Source: Sediminibacterium magnilacihabitans
GTDB taxonomy: Bacteria; Bacteroidota; Bacteroidia; Chitinophagales; Chitinophagaceae
Direction: 5' to 3'
NCBI GenBank assembly: GCA_002973575.1
Contig: PVEQ01000001.1
Span: 434,001-498,000, forward strand
DNA: 64,000 bases
A model generated the notes under the pieces. That model worked only from the letters and a program-made list of their open reading frames with translations. It was not told where the DNA came from and ran no database searches. The translations under genes were made by a program, and so were the position numbers. Position 1 is the first letter of the stretch, and each line of letters opens with the position of its first letter. This document shows positions 53,917-63,208 of the stretch, in pieces.

Positions 53917-55074
53917 ATGCCTCACTATCATAGCTTAGGAACCATTCCTCACAAACGCCATACCCAGTTCCGAAAACCCGACGGGACCCTGTATTCCGAA
54001 CAATTGTTCTCTACCGAAGGGTTCAGTAACGATTATTCGCTACTGTACCATCACTGGCCGCCAACGCAGATCATTCATACAGATGAACCAGTGCCTGCAA
54101 TGCCCGGCGTAGCGGAAGAAAAAATGCTCAAGCACCGCAGTTTCGAAGGGTTTCATATACGGCCCGAAGCAGATTTTTTGACAAGTCGTAAACCAATACT
54201 GGTGAACAATGATTGTCATATTGTACTCGCTGCACCGGAGGAAAGTATGAAAGGGTATTTTTATAAGAACGCAGATGCCGATGAACTGATCTTTATTCAT
54301 GAAGGAAGCGGTATCCTGCTTACACAATACGGACAAATACCTTTTGCTTATGGCGATTACCTGGTGATACCCCGCGGAACCATCTACCAGGTACAATTCA
54401 ACGACAAGCATAACAGGCTGCTGATCGTTGAAAGTTTCAGTCCTATCCGCTATCCTAAAAAATACCTGGGTAAATACGGACAATTACTGGAACATTCACC
54501 GTATTGCGAACGGGATATCCGCACCCCTCAACAACTCTTAACGATCGATGAAGCGGGAGACTTCCTCATCAAAACCAAAAAGAAAGGGGTACTGTATGGT
54601 CTTCATTACGCCCATCACCCCTTCGATGTGGTAGGATGGGATGGCTATTGTTATCCTTTTGCATTCAGCATACACGATTTTGAGCCCATTACAGGGCGTG
54701 TGCACCAGCCACCGCCTGTCCACCTCACTTTCGAGGCCCATAATTTTGTGGTGTGCAGTTTTTGTCCGCGCCTGTACGATTACCATCCCGATGCGATGCC
54801 TGCACCTTATAACCACAGTAATATCGACAGTGATGAAGTGTTGTACTATGTAGCGGGCGATTTCATGAGCCGCAAGCATGTTACCAGGGGGATGATCACT
54901 TTGCACCCAGCCGGTATCCCGCATGGGCCGCATCCCGGCGCCGTGGAAAAAAGCATTGGTAAAAAACAAACCGATGAGTTGGCAGTGATGATCGATACCT
55001 TCCATCCGCTTCAGTTGACAGTGGAAGCATTGGAAATAGAAAACCCTGGCTATACGATGAGCTGGGCGGAATAA
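53917..55074 (+). CDS. hmgA: Homogentisate 1,2-dioxygenase
   Basis: 385 residues from ATG 53917 (the frame opens at 53881, but MPHYHSLGTIPHKRHTQF is the conserved start). It opens the ring of homogentisate to maleylacetoacetate in tyrosine/phenylalanine breakdown. KRHTQFRKPDGTLYSEQLFSTEGF and the long C-terminal cupin stretch with VHLTFEAHNFVVCSFCPR, PYNHSNIDSDEVLYYVAGDF and GIPHGPHPG are diagnostic and carry the Fe(II) His/Glu ligands. Other genes of the pathway are not adjacent. Confidence 0.93.
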   Translation: MPHYHSLGTIPHKRHTQFRKPDGTLYSEQLFSTEGFSNDYSLLYHHWPPTQIIHTDEPVPAMPGVAEEKMLKHRSFEGFHIRPEADFLTSRKPILVNNDCHIVLAAPEESMKGYFYKNADADELIFIHEGSGILLTQYGQIPFAYGDYLVIPRGTIYQVQFNDKHNRLLIVESFSPIRYPKKYLGKYGQLLEHSPYCERDIRTPQQLLTIDEAGDFLIKTKKKGVLYGLHYAHHPFDVVGWDGYCYPFAFSIHDFEPITGRVHQPPPVHLTFEAHNFVVCSFCPRLYDYHPDAMPAPYNHSNIDSDEVLYYVAGDFMSRKHVTRGMITLHPAGIPHGPHPGAVEKSIGKKQTDELAVMIDTFHPLQLTVEALEIENPGYTMSWAE

Positions 55075-55084
55075 AAACATAGAA

Positions 55085-55164
55085 CGTCATCCCGAGCGAA
55101 GCCGAGGGATCTGTCTGAACCTTCAAGCAGGTCCTTCGACTCGCTTCGCTCGCTCAGGATGACG
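55085..55164. repeat. GTCATCC/GGATGAC palindromic repeat, copy 4
   Basis: Left arm CGTCATCCCGAGCGAAGCCG, right arm AGGTCCTTCGACTCGCTTCG ending CAGGATGACG, 10 bp after the hmgA stop codon. Same orientation as copies 2 and 3. Confidence 0.8.
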
Positions 55165-55252
55165 ATAAGGGGTAACAAAAAAATCAGACATCATTTCATC
55201 AGACATCAGACATTTTCCATAACTTTTGGTTCTAAACAAAAAAACTAGCCAC

Positions 55253-55663
55253 ATGATCAAATTCAGCGACATCAAGATCGGCGACTATGTCCGTGCAGAG
55301 TTTGAAGGAAAAACATGGAACGGAGAAGTGGTCGAATTAAACGGAGATGAAAAACAAATTTGTGTTCAGACCGATGTACAGGATTTTTGGTTTGAACAGG
55401 ACCAGCTACACCCGATTCCACTGAATGAGGAGGAATTGACGAAACTGCATTTCGAAAAACAAGCCAACGGCGAAGGATCGGTTAAATACCTCAAAGGTCC
55501 CTTTCGCATTGTAACGCCCGTTGCCGGCGATTTTTCGCAGATGGAAATCTGGTATCGCGAAGACCGGAGGCATAACCCCGATATCCACTACGTGCACCAA
55601 CTGCAAAATCATTATTTGCAGATGACCAAGGTCCACCTGACCAAGGATCCGGTGCATTATTGA
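55253..55663 (+). CDS. Small conserved protein with SH3/Tudor-like start
   Basis: 136 residues from ATG 55253. The N-terminal half (MIKFSDIKIGDYVRAEFEGK, then WNGEVVELNGDEKQICVQTD) has the strand pattern of a small SH3/Tudor-like barrel. The C-terminal half (FEKQANGEGSVKYLKGPFRI to the end) is a second beta-rich unit ending YVHQLQNHYLQMTKVHL. I know no function for this family. It is soluble, cytoplasmic and convergent with the MFS gene, 16 bp apart. Confidence 0.65.
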   Translation: MIKFSDIKIGDYVRAEFEGKTWNGEVVELNGDEKQICVQTDVQDFWFEQDQLHPIPLNEEELTKLHFEKQANGEGSVKYLKGPFRIVTPVAGDFSQMEIWYREDRRHNPDIHYVHQLQNHYLQMTKVHLTKDPVHY

Positions 55664-55679
55664 TCACATATTGAACGTA

Positions 55680-56891
55680 TCAACCAACAAGGGCCTGCTG
55701 TTTTGCGGGCTCTTCGTTTTTCCTCACTGCCCACATCACCAGTGCAACTGCAAGGATCAGTATCAGGTAACTCCAACCCAGGTTCCTGGTATCATTAGCG
55801 GGCATCAGGTACACCATGCCATAACTCAGTACAGACACGATCATGTACATAATACCGCCTGTTAAACCACTGGCGATGCCTGCGTTCCTGGGAAATTTGC
55901 CCAGGCAATAAGTGAAATAAACATTGAAGGCAAAACCGGCACACACATGCACAAGAAAAGCGAAAGACGCCAGCAGGAAAATATTCTCAATAAATGAAGC
56001 GCTGAACAACATTACCAGGCAAATCAGCACCTGGATGGCGAGGTTCAAAGACAGCTTTTTCACAAAAGGTTTGTGAATGGTGGCCTTGCCAATAAAACCT
56101 CCTATCATCCAGGCAAATCCTATGATCAATGAACAGTAGCCTGCAATAACGGCAGTGAAATGCAAATGATGTTCGATGATGAAAGGACCGGTCATGTTGT
56201 ACACCATCACCATTGAATAGGAGATGCCAATAATGAGCAGTCCCAGTGTAAAGCTGGTAGTATGCAACATACTGGTATACACCTGCACAATGCTTTTGAA
56301 ATGAAAAGGAGAAAAATGTTTCAGGCTTTCCCTGTTGAAAAAATATTCGAGCAGTGCAAACAATACGGCCCATATTCCCAGGAAATAGAAATTTGATTGC
56401 CAGCCGAAATTATTTTGCAGGTAGCCGCCTACAAAAGGTGCAACAATAGGACCGGTAGACCATATAATGGAGAACAGGCTGAGGTAATGCTTCAGACGGT
56501 CGCCCGAGAATACATCTACAAAATAAGCCCGTTTGGATACTACAATGGTGGCTGCTGTGATACCGTGCACCACACGCATGAGATAGATCAGGTAAATATT
56601 GTGCGACCGGGCAATGACAAAACTGGCCAAAGCGAATACCAGCAGGCAAACCACGCCTATCTTGTGCCGGCCAAAACTATCGAGCACACTGCCGATGAAC
56701 AACTGTGAAATCCCGTAGCTGATCAGGAAAATGCTCAATGTAAACTGTGTGCGGATCTCTGTAATACCCAGCGATACCGACATACCCGGTAAAGAGGGAA
56801 GATAAATATCTGTGGCAAATCCGGCCAGGGGTAATAATGCAAATGCCAGCCATGTGCTGAGCTGTTGATCCTTTCTATTCGTATCCTTCAT
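55680..56891 (-). CDS. MFS drug-resistance transporter, Bcr/CflA type
   Basis: 403 residues from ATG 56891; the frame extends to 56987, but MKDTNRKDQQLSTWLAFALL is the natural start. Twelve transmembrane helices. TDIYLPSLPGM after helix 1, QLFIGSVLDSFGRHKIG (motif A) after helix 2 and RVVHGITAATIVVSKR in helix 4 are typical of DHA1-type Bcr/CflA exporters. It likely pumps out drugs or metabolites by proton antiport; the substrate is unknown. Confidence 0.87.
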   Translation of the reverse strand: MKDTNRKDQQLSTWLAFALLPLAGFATDIYLPSLPGMSVSLGITEIRTQFTLSIFLISYGISQLFIGSVLDSFGRHKIGVVCLLVFALASFVIARSHNIYLIYLMRVVHGITAATIVVSKRAYFVDVFSGDRLKHYLSLFSIIWSTGPIVAPFVGGYLQNNFGWQSNFYFLGIWAVLFALLEYFFNRESLKHFSPFHFKSIVQVYTSMLHTTSFTLGLLIIGISYSMVMVYNMTGPFIIEHHLHFTAVIAGYCSLIIGFAWMIGGFIGKATIHKPFVKKLSLNLAIQVLICLVMLFSASFIENIFLLASFAFLVHVCAGFAFNVYFTYCLGKFPRNAGIASGLTGGIMYMIVSVLSYGMVYLMPANDTRNLGWSYLILILAVALVMWAVRKNEEPAKQQALVG

Positions 56892-57083
56892 CTGTATTTG
56901 CTCCGTTGTTTTGTTTCGCGGCACAAAATTACCATACAACGGGCATAATGAACTTGTGCAATTCAAGCCATTTTTTGCAAAATTCAAACCTGCGCTGTTT
57001 TGCTGGCATATAGATTGCAGTTGAGATTATTGATGAGATATAGACAGGTGTATTTTTTTAATTATATTGAAGGCAAAAATCCC

Positions 57084-59891
57084 ATGCGTTTTCGTTCGCT
57101 CGTTCTGCTGGTTGGTTTACTATCGGCCATATCAATGGATGGTTACGGACAAGTATTCGGAGGTAATCCTCCGTCTACAAAGTGGCGGCAGATCAACACA
57201 GATACAGTGCGTGTGATCTTCCCCAAAGGAGATGAACGCAGGGGCGAAAGGGTGGCGGCTACGGTGCACCAGTTGCAACGGAAATATGCCAATACCATTG
57301 GCAATAGTCTTCATAAAGTCAATATTGTTTTGCAGGATGAAACCCTGATCTCCAACGGGTATGTGGGATTGGGGCCTTTTCGCAGTGAGTTTTATACCAC
57401 ACCTCCCGTCAACGCGTTTTCGCTGGGGGCTGTTAACTGGACCGATCTGCTGTCTGTTCACGAGTTCAGGCATGTGCAGCAGTATAGTAATTTCAGGAAA
57501 GGTTTATCGAAATTCGCATCGATCATTTTAGGTCAGGAAGGACAAGCCATAGCAAACGCGGCGGCCATACCCAACTGGTTTTTTGAAGGAGACGCCGTAT
57601 TCAATGAAACGATGCTCACCCGGCAGGGCAGGGGCAGTCTTCCGCTGTTTTTCAGCAATTACCAATCGCTCTTCAATGCCGGTATTCATTACAGCTACAT
57701 GAAAATGCGCAACGGATCGTACCGGAATTTTGTGCCCGATCATTATGCATTGGGTTATTTGCTGGTGGCTTATGGAAGAAAGCAATACGGCGATGATATC
57801 TGGAAAAAAGTGACGGACGATGCGGCCCGTTTCAGCCCATTGTTCTATCCATTCCAGGGAGCTGTGAAAAAATATACCGGCGAAAAATTCCCCGATTTTG
57901 TGCGGCATGCAATGGGTTATTACCAGCAGCAATGGGCAGGCGCAAAGACCGCCAATCCGCAATGGCTTACAACAGGTAACAATGACCGGGTGGTCAATTA
58001 CCGCTATCCTTATGCTGCGGACGATGGTTCGCTGATCGTTCTGAAAAACAGTTATAGCCGCATCCCCGCTTTTTACAAATTGCTCGGGAATGGTAAAGAA
58101 GAGAGAATTGGTGTAAGGGATATCACATCGGACGATTATTTCGGTTACAACAATAACCGCATCGTGTACACAGCCATCAGGCCCGATCTGCGGTGGGGTA
58201 ACCGGGATCGCAATGTGATCCGCATACTGGATATTGCATCGGGCCAGGTAAAACAAGTGGCGGGCAAAGGACGATATTTCACGCCCGATATATCGCATAA
58301 CGGGAAGCTGGTTACAGCAGTTAAGCAGGACAGGGATACTACACGCTTATTGGTGATCAATGTGGAAGACGGAAGCCGGATGGGCGAACAGAAGCAAAGC
58401 AACGAAGTGTACACGTATCCGAAATTCTCTGCCGATGATGCATCGGTTTATTGGATTGTACGGAACGACAAAGGCCAGATGGGTATCCGCAAATGGGAAA
58501 CGGGTAGTGGAAAAACAGAAACCATCGTTCCTTTGAGCAACCGCATCATTGGTTTTTTACAGGTCAAGGGCGATACCTTATTGTTCAGCACCACGCATGA
58601 TGGGCGGGATGAACTCTGGGCCTGCATCGACCGTGCCGGCCAGCGTAATACTTACCGCCTGGCGGCTTACAGCACAGGCATTTACCAGGGAACACTGGAC
58701 CAGGGCGGCCAATTGGTGGGGTCAACGTTTACGGCCGGTGGGTACCGGCTGGGAAGGTTCAGTCCGCTTTGGGAAAAAACAACCCCGCGGGATGAATTGC
58801 ATACTTTGTATGTAGGTGATGCTTATCAGAACAAAGACCATGGTATATTGGATTCATTGGGTAACGGGCATTATCCTGTGGGTCGTTATTCCAAAGGTTT
58901 CAACCTGTTGAATTTCCACAGCTGGCGGCCATACTACGATTATCCTGAATATTCATTCACCATCTACGGCGAAAACGTGCTCAATACTTTCCAGTCACAA
59001 CTTTCGTATACCTACAACAGGAACGAAGGCAGCCACAAGGTGGGCTATGACGGAATTTATGGCGGCTTCTTACTGCAGCCTGTATTCGGTGTTAACCAAA
59101 CATGGCAGCGCAGCGCGCTCTGGAACCAGGACACCACGGTTTACTGGAACGAGCTGGGCGCTTACGGCGGCCTTCGCCTGCCCCTGAACCTCACGGCAGG
59201 GAAGCAGCACCGGGCACTGGTATTGCAAGGCACGTTCAATACCGACCAGGTTAAGTGGACCGGCGTGGGGCAAAAACTGTTCAGGAATGTGGGTGTGAAT
59301 TATGTGGAAGGGGTGTTGGCTTACTATGGCCAGGTACAGCAGGCGGCGCAACATATTTATCCGCATTGGGGGCAGTCATTTTTGCTGCAATACCGCAACA
59401 GCGTAAATGAATTTACGGCGCACCAGTTCCTGGCAGCAGGTTCTTTATACTTGCCGGGCCTGTTGCGCAACCATAGCCTGGTGATCAACCTGGCCTACCA
59501 GGAAAGGGATACCGCCAGGATGTATTTTTTCAAAAACAATTTTCCTTTTTCCAGGGGCTACCAGGGAATCGATTTTCCCAGGATGTGGAAATGGGGCGTG
59601 AATTACCATTTTCCTTTGTTGTATCCCGACTGGGGAGTGGGGCAGATCGTTTATTTTCTGCGGGTGAGGGCCAATGCCTTTTTCGACTATACGGTAGGCA
59701 AGAGCCTGCGTACTGGTAGGGAAACACCATTCCGCACAGCAGGGGGTGAATTGTACTTCGATACCAAATGGTGGAACCAGGAGCCGGTAACCTTTGGGGT
59801 GCGGTACAGCCGTTTACTGGATCAGGAGTTCTACGGGGTTACTAATCAAGGGGTTTGGGAGTTTATTTTACCCGTTAGATTGTTCAAATAA
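57084..59891 (+). CDS. Very large exported protein: gluzincin-like peptidase + propeller + barrel
   Basis: 935 residues from ATG 57084; the frame opens at 57000 but the signal peptide (RFRSLVLLVGLLSAISMDGYGQ) starts here. Residues 35-280 look like a metallopeptidase domain: HEFRH at 126-130 with a second Glu, E169, in NWFFEGDAVF, the arrangement of gluzincins. Residues 300-560 contain repeated WD/PD40-like strands (DDGSLIVLK, RYFTPDISHNGKLVTAV, YPKFSADDASVYWIV). The C-terminal third (about 610-935) alternates like an outer-membrane barrel (ends FILPVRLF). A barrel-anchored protease is the best guess; the function is unknown. Confidence 0.75.
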   Translation: MRFRSLVLLVGLLSAISMDGYGQVFGGNPPSTKWRQINTDTVRVIFPKGDERRGERVAATVHQLQRKYANTIGNSLHKVNIVLQDETLISNGYVGLGPFRSEFYTTPPVNAFSLGAVNWTDLLSVHEFRHVQQYSNFRKGLSKFASIILGQEGQAIANAAAIPNWFFEGDAVFNETMLTRQGRGSLPLFFSNYQSLFNAGIHYSYMKMRNGSYRNFVPDHYALGYLLVAYGRKQYGDDIWKKVTDDAARFSPLFYPFQGAVKKYTGEKFPDFVRHAMGYYQQQWAGAKTANPQWLTTGNNDRVVNYRYPYAADDGSLIVLKNSYSRIPAFYKLLGNGKEERIGVRDITSDDYFGYNNNRIVYTAIRPDLRWGNRDRNVIRILDIASGQVKQVAGKGRYFTPDISHNGKLVTAVKQDRDTTRLLVINVEDGSRMGEQKQSNEVYTYPKFSADDASVYWIVRNDKGQMGIRKWETGSGKTETIVPLSNRIIGFLQVKGDTLLFSTTHDGRDELWACIDRAGQRNTYRLAAYSTGIYQGTLDQGGQLVGSTFTAGGYRLGRFSPLWEKTTPRDELHTLYVGDAYQNKDHGILDSLGNGHYPVGRYSKGFNLLNFHSWRPYYDYPEYSFTIYGENVLNTFQSQLSYTYNRNEGSHKVGYDGIYGGFLLQPVFGVNQTWQRSALWNQDTTVYWNELGAYGGLRLPLNLTAGKQHRALVLQGTFNTDQVKWTGVGQKLFRNVGVNYVEGVLAYYGQVQQAAQHIYPHWGQSFLLQYRNSVNEFTAHQFLAAGSLYLPGLLRNHSLVINLAYQERDTARMYFFKNNFPFSRGYQGIDFPRMWKWGVNYHFPLLYPDWGVGQIVYFLRVRANAFFDYTVGKSLRTGRETPFRTAGGELYFDTKWWNQEPVTFGVRYSRLLDQEFYGVTNQGVWEFILPVRLFK

Positions 59892-59964
59892 CTTATTTTT
59901 GCCCTGTTTTGCCCCTGGATAAGAAATTTTTACATTAAATTTTCATATTTCGGTTGCTCTTTAG

Positions 59965-59972
59965 TATCTTTG
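59965..59972 (+). promoter_or_regulatory. Promoter -7 box of the alpha ribosomal operon
   Basis: TATCTTTG fully matches TAnnTTTG and lies 16 bp before the infA start codon. Confidence 0.6.
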
Positions 59973-59988
59973 CAGCCCCAAAAATTGT

Positions 59989-60207
59989 ATGTCGAAACAA
60001 CCGTTGATTAAACAAGATGGAGTGATTCTGGAAGCCCTGAGCAATGCTATGTTCCGGGTGAAGTTGGAAAATGGGCATGAAATACTGGCCACCATCTCTG
60101 GGAAAATGAGAATGCACTATATCAGGATATTACCTGGTGATAAAGTGGGAGTGGAGATGAGTCCGTATGATTTGAGCAGGGGAAGGATCATATTCAGGTA
60201 CAAATAA
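59989..60207 (+). CDS. infA: Translation initiation factor IF-1
   Basis: 72 residues, one S1-type OB fold: [66 protein letters not shown] in outline, split over the whole gene. It binds the 30S A site during initiation. It is the first gene of the alpha operon here; secY and map, which usually precede it, are absent. Confidence 0.97.
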   Translation: MSKQPLIKQDGVILEALSNAMFRVKLENGHEILATISGKMRMHYIRILPGDKVGVEMSPYDLSRGRIIFRYK

Positions 60208-60237
60208 GGTACTTAATAATAGTTTAAAAACACAGCA

Positions 60238-60354
60238 ATGAAAGTCAGAGCTTCAATCAAAAAACGTAGCGCGGATTGCAAGATCGTGAAGAGAAAGGGG
60301 AAGTTATACGTGATCAACAAAAAGAACCCACGTTATAAACAGCGTCAGGGGTAA
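60238..60354 (+). CDS. rpmJ: 50S ribosomal protein L36
   Basis: 38 residues; too short for most ORF lists. [20 protein letters not shown] at the start and NPRYKQRQG at the end identify it. The zinc-ribbon residues of standard L36 (C11, C14, C27, H33) are reduced to the single C14 (position 11 is Ser), so this is a zinc-free type. It lies between infA and rpsM, 30 bp from each, as in most bacteria. Confidence 0.95.
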   Translation: MKVRASIKKRSADCKIVKRKGKLYVINKKNPRYKQRQG

Positions 60355-60383
60355 TTTAAATTTTTTAAAACTAAAATCAAGAT

Positions 60384-60764
60384 ATGGCTCGTATTGCCGG
60401 TATTGACTTACCAAAGAATAAAAGAGGCGAAATTGGTCTGACCTATATTTTTGGTATTGGTCGCTCAACTGCTCAGTATATTTTAACCAAAGCTGGTATT
60501 GACTTTGACAAAAAAGTAAGCCAGTGGAACGACGAAGAGCAGGCTGCCATCCGTAACATCATCAACAATGAGTTCAAGGTGGAAGGCGCTTTGCGTAGCG
60601 AAGTGTCTATGAGCATCAAACGTTTGTTGGATATCGCCTGCTACCGTGGCCTGCGTCACCGTAAGGGACTGCCGGTTCGTGGCCAGCGTACCAAAACCAA
60701 CAGCCGTACCAGGAAAGGTAAGCGTAAGACAGTTGCCGGTAAGAAGAAAGCTGCCAAGAAATAA
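60384..60764 (+). CDS. rpsM: 30S ribosomal protein S13
   Basis: 126 residues: [30 protein letters not shown] at the start and [29 protein letters not shown] at the C-terminus are invariant S13 features, with a Lys-rich tail. It contacts the P-site tRNA and the B1 bridges in the 30S head. Confidence 0.97.
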   Translation: MARIAGIDLPKNKRGEIGLTYIFGIGRSTAQYILTKAGIDFDKKVSQWNDEEQAAIRNIINNEFKVEGALRSEVSMSIKRLLDIACYRGLRHRKGLPVRGQRTKTNSRTRKGKRKTVAGKKKAAKK

Positions 60765-60775
60765 ATAGGGTGAGT

Positions 60776-60922
60776 CGTGAACAGGGGTACCCTGTTCACG
60801 ATTTCTTATATAAAATCCGGTTCAGCTTGGATCTCCCGATGAGTCGGGAAGGAGAGTGAAACGGTTCCCGAGCAGATCGGGATTTTTCATTGTTAAACGA
60901 GTCCCGCTGAAAACGGGATGAC
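60776..60922. repeat. Cluster of hairpins between rpsM and rpsK
   Basis: The 175-bp gap holds four inverted repeats: CGTGAACAGGG/CCTGTTCACG (60776-60800, followed by atttctt), TCCCGA-TGAG-TCGGGA (60834-60849), CCCGA-GCAGA-TCGGG followed by attttt (60867-60887), and CCCG...CGGG (60903-60917). The first and third are terminator-like. They may reduce read-through or be an attenuator or mobile repeat inside the operon. Confidence 0.6.
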
Positions 60923-60939
60923 TACCTCAAAAAGAGAAC

Positions 60940-61350
60940 ATGGCAAAACCACAAAAAGCGCAGAACAGTGCAAAAGCTGCTGCCAAGAAAAGGATCGTAA
61001 AAGTAGATGCAGCCGGTGAAGTGCGCATCTCCGCTACTTTCAACAACATCATCATCAGCTTTACCAACAAAGCCGGACAGGTGATCAGTTGGAGCAGCGC
61101 CGGTAAAATGGGCTTCAGGGGTTCTAAAAAGAACACACCTTATGCCGCCCAGACGGCCGCTGCAGATGCAGCCAAAGTAGCCCTGGAAGCTGGCGTAAAA
61201 CGCGTAGAAGTATTCGTGAAAGGCCCCGGTTCCGGACGCGAAGGCGCTATCCGTTCTATTTCTCAGTCAGGTGTTGAAGTAATTTCTATCAAAGACGTTA
61301 CTCCTTTACCGCACAACGGCTGCCGTCCGCCCAAACAAAGACGCGTATAA
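60940..61350 (+). CDS. rpsK: 30S ribosomal protein S11
   Basis: 136 residues. A basic N-terminal extension ([17 protein letters not shown]) precedes the core: [55 protein letters not shown] and the C-terminal [17 protein letters not shown] end (here [14 protein letters not shown]). It forms part of the 30S platform near the mRNA exit. Confidence 0.97.
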   Translation: MAKPQKAQNSAKAAAKKRIVKVDAAGEVRISATFNNIIISFTNKAGQVISWSSAGKMGFRGSKKNTPYAAQTAAADAAKVALEAGVKRVEVFVKGPGSGREGAIRSISQSGVEVISIKDVTPLPHNGCRPPKQRRV

Positions 61351-61359
61351 CAATTAGCC

Positions 61360-61446
61360 CGTCACCCTGAGTGAGCGAAGCGAACCGAAGGGCCTCATAA
61401 AGGTTTCAGCAGGTTCCTCGACGCGCTTCGCTCGCTCGGAATGACG
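61360..61446. repeat. GTCATCC/GGATGAC palindromic repeat, copy 5 (inside alpha operon)
   Basis: Left arm CGTCACCCTGAGTGAGCGAA with CCGAAGGGCCT, right arm CAGGTTCCTCGACGCGCTTC ending CTCGGAATGACG. It lies between rpsK and rpsD, 9 bp after the rpsK stop. Both arms are of the CTGAGCGAGCGAAGCGAG type, unlike the mixed arms of copies 1-4. Confidence 0.75.
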
Positions 61447-61526
61447 ATTAAAATAAAAGGACTTTCTATTGATTTTAGATTTTTACTGATAGGAAGTCGT
61501 CATTAAAAAATCACAAAAAAGCACAA

Positions 61527-62132
61527 ATGGCACGTTACACTGGTCCCAAGACCAAAATTTCAAGAATCTTCGGCGAACCCATCCTGGGTAATGGCAAATG
61601 GCTGGGTAAGAACAGCAACCCTCCCGGTCAGCATGGAGCCGCCCGCAAGCGTAAAACTTTAGGCGAATACGCCCTGCAGTTGAGAGAGAAACAAAAAGCC
61701 AAGTATACTTATGGTGTACTGGAGCGTCAGTTCCGTAAAACCTTTGAAGAAGCACAACGTCTGAAAGGTGTTACCGGTGAGAACCTGATCAAACTGCTGG
61801 AAGCACGTCTCGACAATACCATTTTTCGCATGGGCCTGACTGCCAGCCGTCCCGAAGCAAGACAACTGGTGAGCCATAAGCACATCACTGTGAATGGCGA
61901 AGTAATGAATGTACCTTCTTACCAGTGCCAGCCGGGTGATATCATCGCTTATAAACCCAAGAGCGCCGATAATTCAGCTGTTACCAGCAAGAACCGCGGT
62001 AAGAACCCTAAGTTCAGCTGGCTGGATTGGAATGAAGCCGAGAAAAAAGGCACTTTCATTACCTATCCCGAGCGTGAAAGTGTTCCTGAGACCATCAAGG
62101 AACAACTGATCGTCGAGTTGTATTCTAAATAA
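61527..62132 (+). CDS. rpsD: 30S ribosomal protein S4
   Basis: 201 residues: ARYTGPKTKISRIFGEPILG at the start, KQKAKYTYGVLERQFRKTFEEA, and the S4 RNA-binding domain LEARLDNTIFRMGLTASRPEARQLVSHKHITVNG (residues 90-125). The N-terminal zinc cysteines of some S4 proteins are absent. A primary 16S rRNA binder that in many bacteria represses its own operon. Confidence 0.97.
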   Translation: MARYTGPKTKISRIFGEPILGNGKWLGKNSNPPGQHGAARKRKTLGEYALQLREKQKAKYTYGVLERQFRKTFEEAQRLKGVTGENLIKLLEARLDNTIFRMGLTASRPEARQLVSHKHITVNGEVMNVPSYQCQPGDIIAYKPKSADNSAVTSKNRGKNPKFSWLDWNEAEKKGTFITYPERESVPETIKEQLIVELYSK

Positions 62133-62153
62133 ACCTTAAAAACAAGTTTTAAT

Positions 62154-63155
62154 ATGGCCATATTAAGCTTTCAGAAGCCTGACAAGATCGTTTTACAAAA
62201 AGCAACTGATTTTGAAGGACAATTTGAATTCCGCCCCCTGGAGCCAGGCTTCGGTCTGACCATCGGTAATGCCTTACGCAGGGTATTGCTGAGCTCTCTG
62301 GAAGGTTATGCTATCGTAGGTATCAAGATCGAAGGTGTAGACCACGAGTTTGCTACCGTGAAGGGTATCACAGAAGACGTTACTGAGATCATCCTGAACC
62401 TGAAGCAGGTGCGTTTCAAAAAGCATGTAGAGCATGATGTTGCCAACGAAAAGATCGCCATTTCCATCAAAGGCCGTACAGAATTTACTGCGGGCATGAT
62501 CGGCGAACTTTCACAGAATTTCCAGGTAATGAATCCCGAGCTGGTGATCTGTACCATGGATACTACTTCTAAAATGGACATTGAACTGACCATCGCCAAA
62601 GGCCGTGGTTATGTTCCTGCCGAAGAAAATAAGATCAAGGAAGCTCCTTTCGGATACATCGCCATCGATTCTATCCACACACCGATCAAGAATGTGAAAT
62701 ACAGCATTGAGAACTACCGTGTGGAGCAAAGGACCGACTATGAGAAACTGGTTCTGGACGTAGCTACCGATGGTACCATCCATCCGGAAGAAGCGGTGAA
62801 GCAGGCTTCACGCATCCTCATCCAGCACCTGATGATCATCACCGATGAGAACATCACTTTCGATAACAAAGAAGACAAGAAAGAAGATGTGGTAGATGAG
62901 CATGTACTGCAACTGCGCAAGGTATTGAAGACCCCGCTGGAAGACCTCGATCTTTCTGTGCGTGCCTTCAACTGCCTGAAAGCCGCCAAGATCAACAGCT
63001 TAAGCGAACTGGTACAGTATGAGCAGGAAGACCTGATGAAGTTCAGGAACTTCGGCCAGAAATCGCTCTCTGAAATTGAGCAGGTGCTGACTGAACGCGG
63101 TCTGAGCTTCGGTATGGACCTGAACAAATTAGGACTGGATAATTTAGATAATTAA
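62154..63155 (+). CDS. rpoA: RNA polymerase subunit alpha
   Basis: 333 residues. The N-terminal domain (1-235) has [30 protein letters not shown] (alpha dimerisation and beta contact). The linker is acidic ([15 protein letters not shown]). The C-terminal domain (255-325) has [28 protein letters not shown] and [25 protein letters not shown], the UP-element and activator-binding helices. It nucleates polymerase assembly. It starts 21 bp after rpsD. Confidence 0.98.
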   Translation: MAILSFQKPDKIVLQKATDFEGQFEFRPLEPGFGLTIGNALRRVLLSSLEGYAIVGIKIEGVDHEFATVKGITEDVTEIILNLKQVRFKKHVEHDVANEKIAISIKGRTEFTAGMIGELSQNFQVMNPELVICTMDTTSKMDIELTIAKGRGYVPAEENKIKEAPFGYIAIDSIHTPIKNVKYSIENYRVEQRTDYEKLVLDVATDGTIHPEEAVKQASRILIQHLMIITDENITFDNKEDKKEDVVDEHVLQLRKVLKTPLEDLDLSVRAFNCLKAAKINSLSELVQYEQEDLMKFRNFGQKSLSEIEQVLTERGLSFGMDLNKLGLDNLDN

Positions 63156-63208
63156 ATTTTTCAACATCTTGTAATTCCTGACACGGTACAAGATCAAAAC
63201 AACAAGTC

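Noticed and set aside
50261..61446. CRISPR array formed by the GTCATCC repeats
   Set aside because: Copies are kilobases apart, palindromic over their whole length and not separated by regular spacers; no cas genes are present.
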